From the NCBI GenBank assembly GCA_032433595.1, contig JASWJB010000061.1, positions 103,599 to 167,598 on the forward strand: 64,000 bases of DNA, in the 5' to 3' direction. The first letter of the stretch is position 1. Each line of letters opens with the position of its first letter. This document shows, piece by piece, positions 12,014 through 22,998 of this stretch. A program made the translations under genes and the position numbers. The DNA is from Conoideocrella luteorostrata. Taxonomy: Eukaryota; Ascomycota; Sordariomycetes; Hypocreales; Clavicipitaceae. The notes beneath the pieces were generated by a model. That model worked only from the letters and a program-made list of their open reading frames with translations. It did not search any database and was not told the origin of the DNA.

Positions 12014-12752
12014 TGGAGACTCAAACATATGTAATAGCGTTTTATTACAATCTGAACGAATATACCGACATTTAACTAAATGACAATTGCAGGTATCCTA
12101 AACTTGATGTAGGAAGGAAGACACGACAGAAGAAGGAAAAGTTGGCGAATATACGTTGTCTATCCTACTTGCTGGCGGTCCCAATCCAATACTGTCGCAA
12201 TTTGAGCAGCTACGATCATCCGATGGGTACAGTGGAGTGTTTTTCTTGATTTCTACCTAATTTGAGGATGACAACTATTTGTACCTGAATTTCCTCTCTA
12301 TATTCCGTAAATCTAGGACTCCTGTCAGACCTTGAGTATATCGAATTTGATAGTTTCCCATTAACCCTATTCATTCTGGTATGGAATCCAGTGGCTGGAC
12401 CCAGTTTCTAATTATTGTCCATTGCCGCACATCCCGGCTTACGACTCATTTTCAGCCATTGTATTATGGTCAGAAATGAAGCTTTTACTAGCGTCTAGTA
12501 ATATCAAAATATTGGCATTTCTAAGGTCTGAGGGATTTAATTGAATTCCGCGGGACGCCACGCAAATTTCGTGTATTTGCATGTGATTCGATTTTGTGCG
12601 GTTGGGTGTGACAGATGCTGTGGGTGCATAATAGTTACTAGAGCTCGGAGTCTGATTTCTAGAGCGGGGGTTGTCCGTGACCGAGCCATTCCAAAAAAAA
12701 AAAAATTACCATCGTGCGGATCGCCGATAAAACTACTCCGTACCGTTGTGAT

Positions 12753-12938
12753 CTCCGAACCCGATTATTAAAAACATGGGTCGATGATTATTGCGGCGGG
12801 TGGCTCTCATTAACTAAGACTCTTTTGTCGGGCGCATATGGATGCGGAGGCCGAACCCTCTTATCTGGTTTATGCATTCATTCTCCGGCTATACTTCTCC
12901 TTGTGGTAATATACTAGCCAAATGGGGCTCCGAACCCG
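12753..12938. promoter_or_regulatory. two CTCCGAACCCG elements upstream of NRPS-like 2
   Basis: Identical 11-mers at 12,753-12,763 and 12,928-12,938, about 530 and 350 bp before the ATG at 13,286. They match CTCCGAATCCG at 9,580-9,590 except for one C/T. A CTCGGAG core also lies near 12,654. Candidate sites for the cluster regulator. Confidence 0.4.
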
Positions 12939-13285
12939 TCCCAGATGTCGCCCAGCAATCTATTTTCTGCTCACCTTTCCGTCCAACATCGTTTCAATCG
13001 GAATGGTCCGTGAGTTACGTCGTGTTTTGATCCGACTTTTCGCATACATTGCACTTTGTTCCGGAAGGAGTGTTGACGGTAATCGCCGGGAGTAAGTGAA
13101 TTTCCTTTAACGGCCGGTGTGCATCGCTCGTCAAATAGGCTCATAAATATATTCATATGGGCTGCATTTCGTTAAACTTATCCGTTCTGTTGAGTTATTC
13201 ACACTTATAGGCTCTGATTGTACACAAGCTACATTTTTAGAATTAGTCGACAAAGCCCAATCAATTCATCTCATAGTCAACGACA

Positions 13286-16200
13286 ATGTCTCACCTTACG
13301 AAAGAATACATTGAGTATCTTCATTCAAACTTTGGAGAGCTCAAAGTGCTTGATGACATCATTCGTCATCGAGCTGGCGACGAACAACAAGTTCCCATAC
13401 TAGGCTACCCAAGGACAGAAGATAAACTAGACGACTATGAGGAGTTCACTGGCCAACAACTAGACCAATTCATCGACAATGCCGTAAAGTACTATATCCG
13501 CGCTGGAATGAAAGCAGTGAGTCCCATTTTGCAGACTTGTCCCAAAGCTTCATACGAATTTACTTACCTCTATGCTCAGAACACAAGGGAAGTTGTTGGC
13601 ATTTATGCGCCATCTGATGTCGACTTCGTCGTATCCTTTTTTGCTCTCAGTCGGCTGGGCTACACTGTCATGTGCCTGTCTCTGAGGCTGGCTCCGTTAG
13701 CAATTAAGAATCTGCTTCGAGAGACGAAGTGTAGAGTCATTGCACATGGCCCTACGCCGCAGATCGCAGAAGTGCTGGAAGCTGTTGCCGCGGAGGAGCC
13801 CCTAATGCTGAGTCTTGTGCCAAACCGCGCGATATACGGCCTACCACGCTCTGACGAGGACGTTCCTTTTCGGCGCTTCGTCGACCGGGAGCGCGAAACC
13901 GATGAGACTGCGCTCATCATGCACAGCTCAGGCTCGACTGGCCTTCCGAAACCAGTCTTCCTGACTCATAGAAATCTCCTCATGCACCCACTTCAAGGAT
14001 CTGGGCTTAAGAATTTTGGCGCACTTCCTCTGTATCATATGTACGGTCTCTCAGTACTGTTGCAGGGAATGTACATGGGTAAAACGGCCAACTTGCTCAG
14101 TGCCACACTTCCCCTTACGACGCCTAACCTCGTGACTGCCATCGAAGCAACCGGGGCTCGGGCAATTCATGTGGTGCCGTATGTCCTCGGTCTTATCAGT
14201 GCGAGCGAGCAAGGCTTGAAATGTCTTCAAAAGGCCAAGTATGTGACAGCATGTGGAGCTCGTACACCAGATGAGCTGGGCGACCATCTGATTGCTGAAG
14301 GTGTGAATTTTGGAGTTGTTTTTGGGACGTAAGTTTCGATTGTACCCTTGAAACTATTACTTTCTTCTACGTTTAGCTCATACTTTCATACAGTACTGAA
14401 GCTGGACTCCTCGGTGATACAATGGATCGAGATGCAGAGGACGACTCATGGAGTTATATTCGCATCTATCAGAATATAAGAAAGTCCATATACATGCAGC
14501 CACTCGGAGACGGTACATTCGAGTGTGTGTACTTGAAAACTCACCCCGGTCTATCAACGTCCAACTCAGATGATCCAGAACCAGGCTCGTGGCATTCCAA
14601 AGATGTCTTCATGCCACATCCGAGCTTGCCTGACGTCTGGAAGTATGTCACGCGTCTAGACGATCGTGTTACCCTCAGCAACGGTGAAAAAGTTCTCCCA
14701 TTGCCTATCGAAGGTCGAGTGCGCCAACACCCTCTTGTGCGCGAGGCAGTTGTGTTCGGAATCGACAGGGCAATCCCCGGAATTATGCTGTTCCGACACG
14801 AAAAGGCAGCTGATATGCCAGATGACACCTTTATTGACCAAGTGTGGCCTGCTATAGTCAGTGCAAACTCACGATCCGAAGGCTTCTCGCAAATCGTGCG
14901 CGAAATGGTGCTTTTACAGCCAAGTGATGCTTCATGCCCACAAACGGACAAGGGGAGTATTATTCGAGGACAAGCATACCGCAAATTCGCGCGTGAGATT
15001 GACGAGGTATACGCCAGGCTCGATAGCGAAGGCGAAGGCACACTTCGTTTAGATGTCTCAGGAATTGAAGGTTTCCTCCAAGACACCTACCAAGACATTG
15101 TTGGAGCGCCGCTTCAGTCTCTGGATTTGGACTTCTTTACTGCCGGCGTCGACAGTCTTCGAGCCATCCAAATGAGGAGAGTCATTCAGAACAAACTTTA
15201 CTTGGCATCAAAACAGCTGGAACCCAACGTCGTATACGAATTTGGAAATGCAAGGAAACTAGCGAGACACTTGTACTCCATCGCACAGGGCGAGGATAGC
15301 GAAGAACTCGATAGAACATCTCTGATGCGCGAACTCATCGCAAAGTATAGCGAGCGGGTAACAGCTCCAACGATTCAACAAGGCCTGTGGAATGGCGCTG
15401 AGGGCAACGCTGGCGCCAAAGAGACGGTGGTTAGTGATCCTACTTCAGTCGTTCCACTTCGAAGTTCTGCAATGCTAACACGGTGAACATAGATCCTGAC
15501 GGGGGCGACAGGCTCCCTAGGAGCACATCTTCTGAAACAATTGATTGCCGACCCGCAGATTGCCAAAGTATATTGTCTCGTTCGCGGAGAGGACCCAAGC
15601 ACGCGGATTCGTAGTGCCCTACGTGAGCGGGGATTCTCCGCAACAGCACTTGTTCCTGGTCTTGATAAAATAGTTGCTCTTACTGCAAAATTGGATGAGC
15701 CCGATTTTGGCGTCGGGGAAGAGCAAATGATACAGTTTACACGAGAAGTCTCTCTCATTGTGCACCTGGCCTGGCCAGTCAATTTCAATATCGGTTTGCA
15801 AAGTTTCGAACCACACCTGGCCGGACTGACCAATCTTATATCACTGTCTACTGCAACGACGAAGGAGCCCGGAAGAAAGTGCGCTCGATTCTTCTTCGCA
15901 TCCTCCATATCTGCCGCGGAGAACTCGGATGGGCCGTGTGTTGTTGACGAAAGTCCCATCTTGGACTTGAACAGGGCATCGAAGATGGGTTATGCGCAGT
16001 CTAAGCTGGTCGGTGAGCATATCGTGCTTAATGCAGCTCAAAAGGGCGCCGCCAGTTACGTGCTACGCATCGGACAGGTCGTCGGTGACCGGCACCACGG
16101 TATCTGGAACGAGGCCGAGTTTATCCCGTCTATGATTCGATCCGCTCTTAGTATGCAGGCGCTTCCTGAGCTGAATGAGAAAATCTCCTGGCTGCCGGTC

Positions 16201-16656
16201 GACACACTGGCTACGGTCATTCGAGAGCTCGCCATAGCGGCGGAGCGAGACATGTCCGAGCATCACAGCACAGTCAATAAAAAGCAGCCACCGGCCGTGT
16301 ACAACCTAGTGAATCCGAATCTCTTCTCATGGTCAGATTTACTCCCTGAACTTAGAAGAGCGGGATTGAAATTCGAATCCATTTCGATGAAAAAATGGTT
16401 GGCGGCGCTGAAAACGAGGGCTCTGATGAATGATGATGTCGAGGCGCAGCGGAACCCGGCGGTCAAGCTGCTACAGCATTTTGAGGAGCGGTACGATACT
16501 CCTGACGGGTCTAAGGCTGGATCAATTTTGTTCGACACAAAGGTTGCTCAGAGTAACAGTGTTGTCTTGCGAGCGCCTCCTGATATTATCGGCGACGGTT
16601 ACGTGAGAAAGTTTGTGGAGTCTTGGCTGAAGCAATGGGTCCCTGCAATGGCGTAG
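13286..16656 (+). CDS. NRPS-like reductase 2 (adenylation-thiolation-thioester reductase)
   Basis: Second carboxylic-acid-activating reductase of the cluster, same A-T-R order as the first. Exons 13286-14328, 14394-15429 and 15493-16656 (introns 65 and 63 bp, the second with GTTAGT donor and GCTAACA branch) give 1080 residues. Adenylation motifs: HSSGSTGLPKP (213-223), FGTTEAG (about 346-352), VTRLDDRVTLSNGEK, and the catalytic-Lys region TDKGSIIRGQAY. Carrier motif FFTAGVDSLRAIQM has the Ser at about 602. The reductase domain starts exactly at the third exon with ILTGATGSLGAHLL (694-707) and has FFFASSISAAE and YAQSK (860-864). The region equivalent to GYKMLFLSPRNS in reductase 1 reads GYTVMCLSLRLA, so the acyl pockets may differ. 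Intron positions differ from those of reductase 1. No condensation domain. Confidence 0.95.
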
Positions 16657-17715
16657 AATTAAATAGCACTTAGCACAGTATTTTCTCCCAGTTAGTTTAT
16701 CAAACGTCAATAGTGAGCAAATGTTAAAACTCAGTTGGTACACTCTCTACTTGGTGCTTTTCCCCTTAAAACTATAGAATACCGTCCGGCCTACCAGTGA
16801 TATAACTGTTGGAACAATTTACCACTTGACTACGGAGCAAAAGTGTAGGCCTACTGAACTGTATTCCCAGGAGCTGCAATTTGGGCTTATATTCTGCGTA
16901 ACAATAATAACTACGTATGTTCACAACAAAGGCGCAGGTTCACAGCAAATGTGCGTTCATTTCTTGATCTAGGCGCGACCACTTTTGGAGGACAGTTTTC
17001 AGATCGCTGGACAACCGCCCGTCGACCCCACTAACCTACACTCAGGCCATGGGAATGGATCTCTTAGCACCGCGCCTGGTCTATTTTAAGCTAGCTGGCT
17101 GTACTTATTGCTGCTAGGAATTTGTGGCCAGAACTTTCAACATTGCAGTGGAGGTCAGCTCTCTCGGTGGGGAAGCAACCCTTGGGAGAAGTTGAAATTG
17201 CAGTGAAACCAATGAGCCAACAAACAATGAGGCATGGAAAGTGAGGCGCAGAGCGCAGGGGTGGGTGCCCGCCCGGGCGGTCGACAGGCGACATCCAATT
17301 TGCAGCGATCAACTTTACGTAAATGATATTTTCAGCTACATTCACGCTAACTGCGGTGACAAGTCAAAATGTCCAGCATACTACCTAATTCAGATAGACT
17401 TGTCCCACTTGAGTTCAAAAATAATTAAGTCGCGTAGCACTTGAAACGAGTTCTTGTCATTCGTACCATGGAGAAAGCCGTATAACGGAATATCTTGAAA
17501 TACTCTAACAGCTCTAAAGACTCTGGATCAAAGAGTAGCTCTATTTCTAACCATCTAAATACAGGAGCAAATATCTATCAACAACGAAAAGCGACACTTG
17601 ACAAGAATTTAAAACTTAGAGGTGTCCTGCATCCTCCGAGACAACAAAACATGCAGATTTACCAGAAGAGGTCACAAATCTTACGGACGGATTCGATAAA
17701 GAGATTGGAAGAAGA
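16657..17715. other. intergenic between convergent NRPS-like 2 and GMC oxidoreductase
   Basis: Converging 3' ends. A plus-strand frame at 17,495-17,848 overlaps the last exons of the GMC gene and has low-complexity Ser/Lys composition; it is not supported as a gene. Confidence 0.5.
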
Positions 17716-19717
17716 CTACATATTGCAGTTTCCCGCAATGTCGCACGCAATCTTCTCGGCAAGAGCATCTAAGGAACTGGTCAGTATCTTGTCGAACATG
17801 TCATGTGAAAGTGCGGTGGTTGACTTACAAACTGTACTCACGAGATGACCCGGAACGAGAAAAGGGAAGGCTGAAGCATCTGCCACTCGCAATCCCTCAG
17901 TGCCAATGACGCGGCCCTTGCTGTCAACCACAGCTTTTGGGTCGCCAATTCGGCCCATGGCGCAAGTGCCAGCCGCATGCCACATAGTGTTGAAACTGGA
18001 GCGCACAAAGTGTTCAATTTCAGCATCGGTCGACACGTTTTTGCCGGGGAAATATTCGTCCCCAATAATGTTCTTTTGCATCACACCTGTAGCGGCGACC
18101 TGACGGATGCGCTTAACAGCAGCGACGGCTACGTCCACATCAGCCCGATTGGTGAGAAAGCCTGGGTTGATGATGGGCTGATCGTAAGTGTCTGCTGATG
18201 CAATGCTCAGAGTGCCACGCGATTGCGGTGCGACGACGGCTATGGCCAATGTGGCGTAGTTGAATCCGTCGTTTGGATCCGTGTGTCTTGAGTTGACTTG
18301 CGCGCCCAAGAGAGCTGGGATGGCGATGTACTCGACTTCAGGCCAGTCAGCAGGCATGGTTGCCAAGGCATCCCGCGATCGATTTGTCCAGCTTTGCTTC
18401 AATGACGCAGGAATCTTCTCCCATGCCAGAACGTCAGTCGCGGGGCTGGTGTACATACCAGCCGCTTGCTCTTGGTACAGCCGGGCCTGCTCAGCGGCGT
18501 AAGTTGGGTTTTGGAGCGATGAAATGGTCGGTGCATTGACACGATAGCCCACGCCGTAGAGAACGTGGTCCTGCATGTTTTTACCAACACCTGGACTGTC
18601 TCGGACAACAGGGATATTCAGAGACTGTAAGTGACGGGCCGGTCCGACGCCCGAGACCATCAGAATCTGTGGTGATCCGAAGGTCCCTGCAGAGAGGATG
18701 ACTTCCTTGCGAGCAGACAAAACGTACTGAAACCCCTCCGTATCGACCAGAACCCCGGTTGCGCGCTTACCCTTGAAAATGATTTTCTTTACCATTGTAC
18801 GAGGATGCAGCTTGTAGTCAGGGTTGCCGAGTGACGACCGGAGGAAGGCCGTCTCAGATGACTCGCGATGCATGGTTTGAGGGTTGATCGTAAAGCTCAC
18901 CCAGGACTGGCCCAGGAGCTTCCCGCTCAGGAAACCTTGAACAACTGAAAGGCCAACTTGCTTAAATGCCTCTGTGGCCCAAGTGCCAAAGGCCTGTCCA
19001 TAATTAGGCCAAGTGACGCTGAGGTGGCCTTGACCGTCGGCCGCGTCGGCAGCCACATACTCCGGGGTGGAATTGGCCATTCGTAGATTCATGTTTGGGG
19101 CTGTGAAATTCACACTTTTCTTATACCAGGGAAAGAACTTATCCCAGCTGTAGGCGTCGTCGCCCACCATGTCAGCCCAGCGTTTGTGGGCACCCTTGGG
19201 TGGACGATGGTAGACCATGTAGTTCCTGGCGGAGCAGCCCCCGAACGTTTTTCCCCTTGCATAATGAAGCGATTGATTCAGAGCACCCTGCAATTATTCA
19301 CGATAGTGAAACTTGTCAGCCTTTTGCACATATCTTCAGAAAAGGAAAGAGTTCATCGCTTCTGTCACTCACAAGCTGAGGTGTAGTTTGATATCCCCAG
19401 TCAATCAGAGGCTGCCAGTCGTTTTTCCCCTTTCCGGCAAACGTGTTGCCCAATGCAGGCAGCTCACTGTAGTTCCCGTTGCTTATTTCGTAGAATGAAC
19501 CTGCCTCGATAACGGCTACACTGCCAACCTTCTGCTCTACAAGCCTAGTCGCGATTGTAAGGCCAGCAGTCCCTCCGCCAATGATAACATAGTCGTATGT
19601 GACGTTGTCTCCTGGCACACCAAAAGAGGAACCCAACAAGATTTTTGGATGGGCAGACACCAGATATGATGCCAGCACTGTGGCTGTGAAACAGTTTTTG
19701 AGAATTGTCTTGAGCAT
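17716..19717 (-). CDS. GMC-family FAD oxidoreductase, secretory
   Basis: Glucose-methanol-choline type flavoprotein, probably oxidising an alcohol with oxygen or another acceptor. Exons 19717-19373, 19287-17829 and 17768-17716 (introns 85 and 60 bp) give 618 residues. The ATG at 19,717 is the first in frame and starts a signal peptide (hydrophobic TATVLASYLVSA). FAD motif YDYVIIGGGTAGL lies at 41-53. The family signature GGCSARNYMVYHR and the second signature SGVGPARHLQSLNIPVV...PGVGKNMQDH are intact. Catalytic His552 (WHAAGT) and His596 (PGHLVSTVYALAEKI) are present, the last formed only after splicing the 60-bp intron. The family includes secretory cluster enzymes such as patulin synthase and versicolorin B synthase. 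Here it may act on a product of the two reductases; the substrate is unknown. Confidence 0.93.
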
Positions 19718-22700
19718 TGTCTCTGTTTGCGGATAGCAGCAGACGATGGTGTCGAGGATGCGAGAGGGAATATACACAAAAAAGGTCGAGGTCGAGCTGA
19801 TGCAGTATTTTCGAACCGGATTCAATCGACTCAGCGGCGCCTATTTATTACATTGTCGATAGAACGGGCGGGGCAGTAGTGACTAAATTCATTAAATGAT
19901 ATTGCCCATGTTTTCTCAAAATCCGTCCTTCCACGTAAAACTCCATGTTGGAAGTTCTGGGAGCTCCGGTCAGCACCTCTAGCTGACCGGAAGAGCTGAC
20001 CGGAATAGCTGACCGGAAGAGCTGGCCGGAAAAGCTGACCGAAAAGCAGGGCGATTTGATTTGCTGACGCGTTCGTATCTCCGTGGTAAAATCCAGTTTG
20101 ACTCGTTTTCCAAACATTGCCGGAAACCGAGGCTTTCTAGCGATATGAGCTACGCCTCGCGGGGCTTACTTCAGCTCCAGCACCCTCGACTTTTGAGAGG
20201 ATATTATCAGGTACCAGTGTCGAGTTTTCGAGGCGAAGGATTCGACCCCTTGCCATTTATGGAACAGGAGAGATTGAGGCTTTCGGGCTTAACCGCAAAC
20301 ACACAGTCCGTCTTACTCCGAGAGAAGAATTTATTGGCAGCGCCCCACTCCAGAGTGTGTGCCGCGCCGGAGCGCGTTCTTTCGACGAGTCGCATTGTAA
20401 GCCAATGACAAGAATGACGCGATTTATCCATTTCACATTTCTCTTTATTGGATATTCCTGCGGTGTTATCACAAGTGTTCCCATTATGACTGGACCTGCT
20501 GCATATATGCATATACCACATCGCCCGCCTTGTCTCATTCCTACGCTGCCGACCAACCGATGGTTCTGGAAATACTTTGCGGTATTTGCTTCCTGACATG
20601 GTCCTGTCCTTGGCAAGTGTGATTTAGGAATATGAATCCTGCCCTGTTTCAGCATGTTTGTTATTCCTGCTCTGTCGTGCCTGCTTGGTGGTTGCCATTC
20701 GAAGTTGTACATTCTCCAATCAGCCAATACATGATGCAGCATGCCAGCTTCGTAGATTGAGTCTTAATAGCTTCCCATATGGCGGCTTATTCTGTTCGTA
20801 GTTCATCATTCCGTCTGTGAAACGCACCTCGAGTTGGTTCTCGATGGCCCTTGAAACCCCAAGGCTTTCACCGGCTGAGCCACACTTCAGTTGGTAGTGG
20901 TGTGCGTAATTTAGGCATCCGGCCATAATATACTGTCGTCATCTCGGCTCTTTCGGCGTATCTTATATTATAGAGAATCATAGTCCACGTGTTACAAGCG
21001 CTGAAGCTAGCAGCGACAGCGAAGCACCGAATCGCAGCTGGAAATTGGCCGTTATCCAGAATGGCCCCCGACCGCGCCTCTATTAAGAACGTCGATTCGC
21101 TTCGAGATGTGGGGAGAAATCGAGTGGTTCCGGTGTTAGGGCTGAAAAAGTTGAGGCAGAGTTGCCAGACCAGCGTTCACAGTAGCGTCAGTCTACTGAC
21201 GAGCAGCAGAAATGTAGTTCTTGTACTCGATTTAGGGCTGACAGCGATCCGGCTGGGATCGGGGAATCCGTCAGACAAATAAAGAAGGTTTTGCTCCCTG
21301 ATATTAAATAACTCTGGCTCTGGTCTCATGCCCTCACCGCTACATGACCTAATGAATGGTCATTCGTGGGCTATCATTCTACAAGTACATAACAATGCCG
21401 AACCACATCCAGCGCTCACCGCCGGAGGCAAGAGGACGTGACAGTTGTCGAAGATCATGCCCAATCGGAACTGCGATACCCATCTTTCCAGCAGTCAAAC
21501 ACGGGTGAGCTGCTTGGTTGCGTGCAGTGATGGCGACATGACATCAGTGACGACAATATTTCCGCCCGGCCCAAGTCTCTCGCGACGGAGGACTCGGGCT
21601 ACGTCCACGGGCTGCCTGGGAAATCCATATCGTGCACATGTTAATAGATTTTAGTGGCACTTCCCTTAATATCTCGTTTTATAGGTCTACGAGGGCGTCC
21701 TCAGTCCTACTTGGCATCGCCCCTGTCTCCATTTTTAATAACTCATCGCCTATGCACGCACTGAAGCCGAATATAAAATGTAATTTACGCTGCAAATCAG
21801 CCGAACCAACGCCAGGCCGCCGAAATATGTGTGTTTTGGATAAGTTGACAGACGCCGCATTCTTGAGAATCGAGGACATTGCACGCCGTAATTGGGCGTT
21901 TTTACATTTTGTGTACGGAGTGGCGCTACGGAGTATCTTATCTCTTCCAAAGTCAAGCGGGACTGCTTTCGCATCCACTCCACGGCCCCCATGGGCCGAG
22001 CACCCACAGCACCCACAGCACCCTCGTCAACAACTAAGATGGCGTTGGGCGAGCCTGTGGGATACAAAATACTGCACTACGTGCGCCACTAACCTGTTAC
22101 GGCGCTTGAACCAACATTATAAACCAAAATTGCGGGTGCAAATGCGCAAGATATGATAAGTTTACTAATGATTTTTCTCCTTATCTTCCCAAATGCCCTT
22201 GAGCATCTCGTATTTGCACCGAGTAGACCACCTCAATACCCGTAGAATCCAAAAACTCGCCGCCTCAGCACTAATGTTGAGTTGTTGAGTAACTCTAGAG
22301 GTAGGCGTCCCGCTTTTTTTCAAGTCGCGTCCTTGGCGGGTGAGGTCAGCGGTACATCGCCCATCCCTTTCCTGCAAGCTCTGCGCTGGTAGTAGTACTT
22401 CCCAGCTTACGCTGCGAGTCACCGTACGTCACGTCATTCAACATCAGGCGCATTGGGCAATAGCCGCAACCTCGAGGACGACTCCCAGCGTCTCCGATAT
22501 CTCCTTCTGGCTTTTCATTTCCTCCTTGGTCTCCGGCGCCAATCCTGACGACCCGTGGAGTTTCTAATTGAGCGCTTTCGTCTGGCGGAGCGGAGGCGAC
22601 ACGCGGCGGACCTGCTTCATCAACCGTCTACGCTTACCTAATAGCTTAGTATTTTCAGGCTGGTGCCCTGAACAGGCTCCCTGACGACACTGCTGTAGAA

Positions 22701-22998
22701 GGACGATGCGCTAACGCTGTAGCATCCTATCGTCCCGACTACTCCGATTAACCAGGCATCTCACTTTTCAACACCTTATAGGCAATTGCCTCGCTCGTAG
22801 GTAGACCAGATAGACGTCAGAGCTATAGTTTTAAATACTCTTAGAACTATATGGCCTGGTACCCTTTTAGATATAGAGCCCGGTCACATAAGACTATCGC
22901 CGTCTTTTTTCGTAGCTGGGACGTCTATTCAGCACAGCATTATAATTCGTCCCCACTTTCTCGCTCGCTTGAAGCCTACTACTCCGTAGTAGGACTCA
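19718..22998. other. 3.3-kb gene-poor stretch between GMC and transcription factor
   Basis: Several overlapping frames under 180 codons on both strands, none with a recognisable domain or a consistent splice pattern. Contains a minisatellite at 19,981-20,044 and exact TACTCCGTA motifs at 21,927 (reverse) and 22,980, the latter just before the transcription-factor ATG. Confidence 0.5.
19981..20044. repeat. 13-bp tandem repeat, about five units
   Basis: Unit AGCTGACCGGAAG repeated head to tail with single-base changes (AAT, GGCC variants), the last unit 12 bp. It sits about 265 bp upstream of the GMC start codon, within its promoter. Confidence 0.8.

Larger units (their letters stand above)
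11383..13285. other. intergenic, AT-rich, with degenerate repeat; 3' half is the NRPS-like 2 promoter
   Basis: Holds repeat copy A (11,598-12,013) and CTCCGA-type motifs near 12,650-12,940. An exact TACTCCGTA lies at 12,734. Short open frames here show no protein similarity that I recognise. No gene supported. Confidence 0.5.

Noticed and set aside
17495..17848. 117-codon plus-strand frame near the GMC gene end
   Set aside because: It overlaps the spliced 3' exons of the GMC gene in antisense and has low-complexity Ser/Lys content.
20207..20742. Overlapping frames of 130-161 codons on the minus strand
   Set aside because: No domain, no consistent splicing, and overlapping frames of similar length on both strands; typical of random open frames in GC-balanced DNA.
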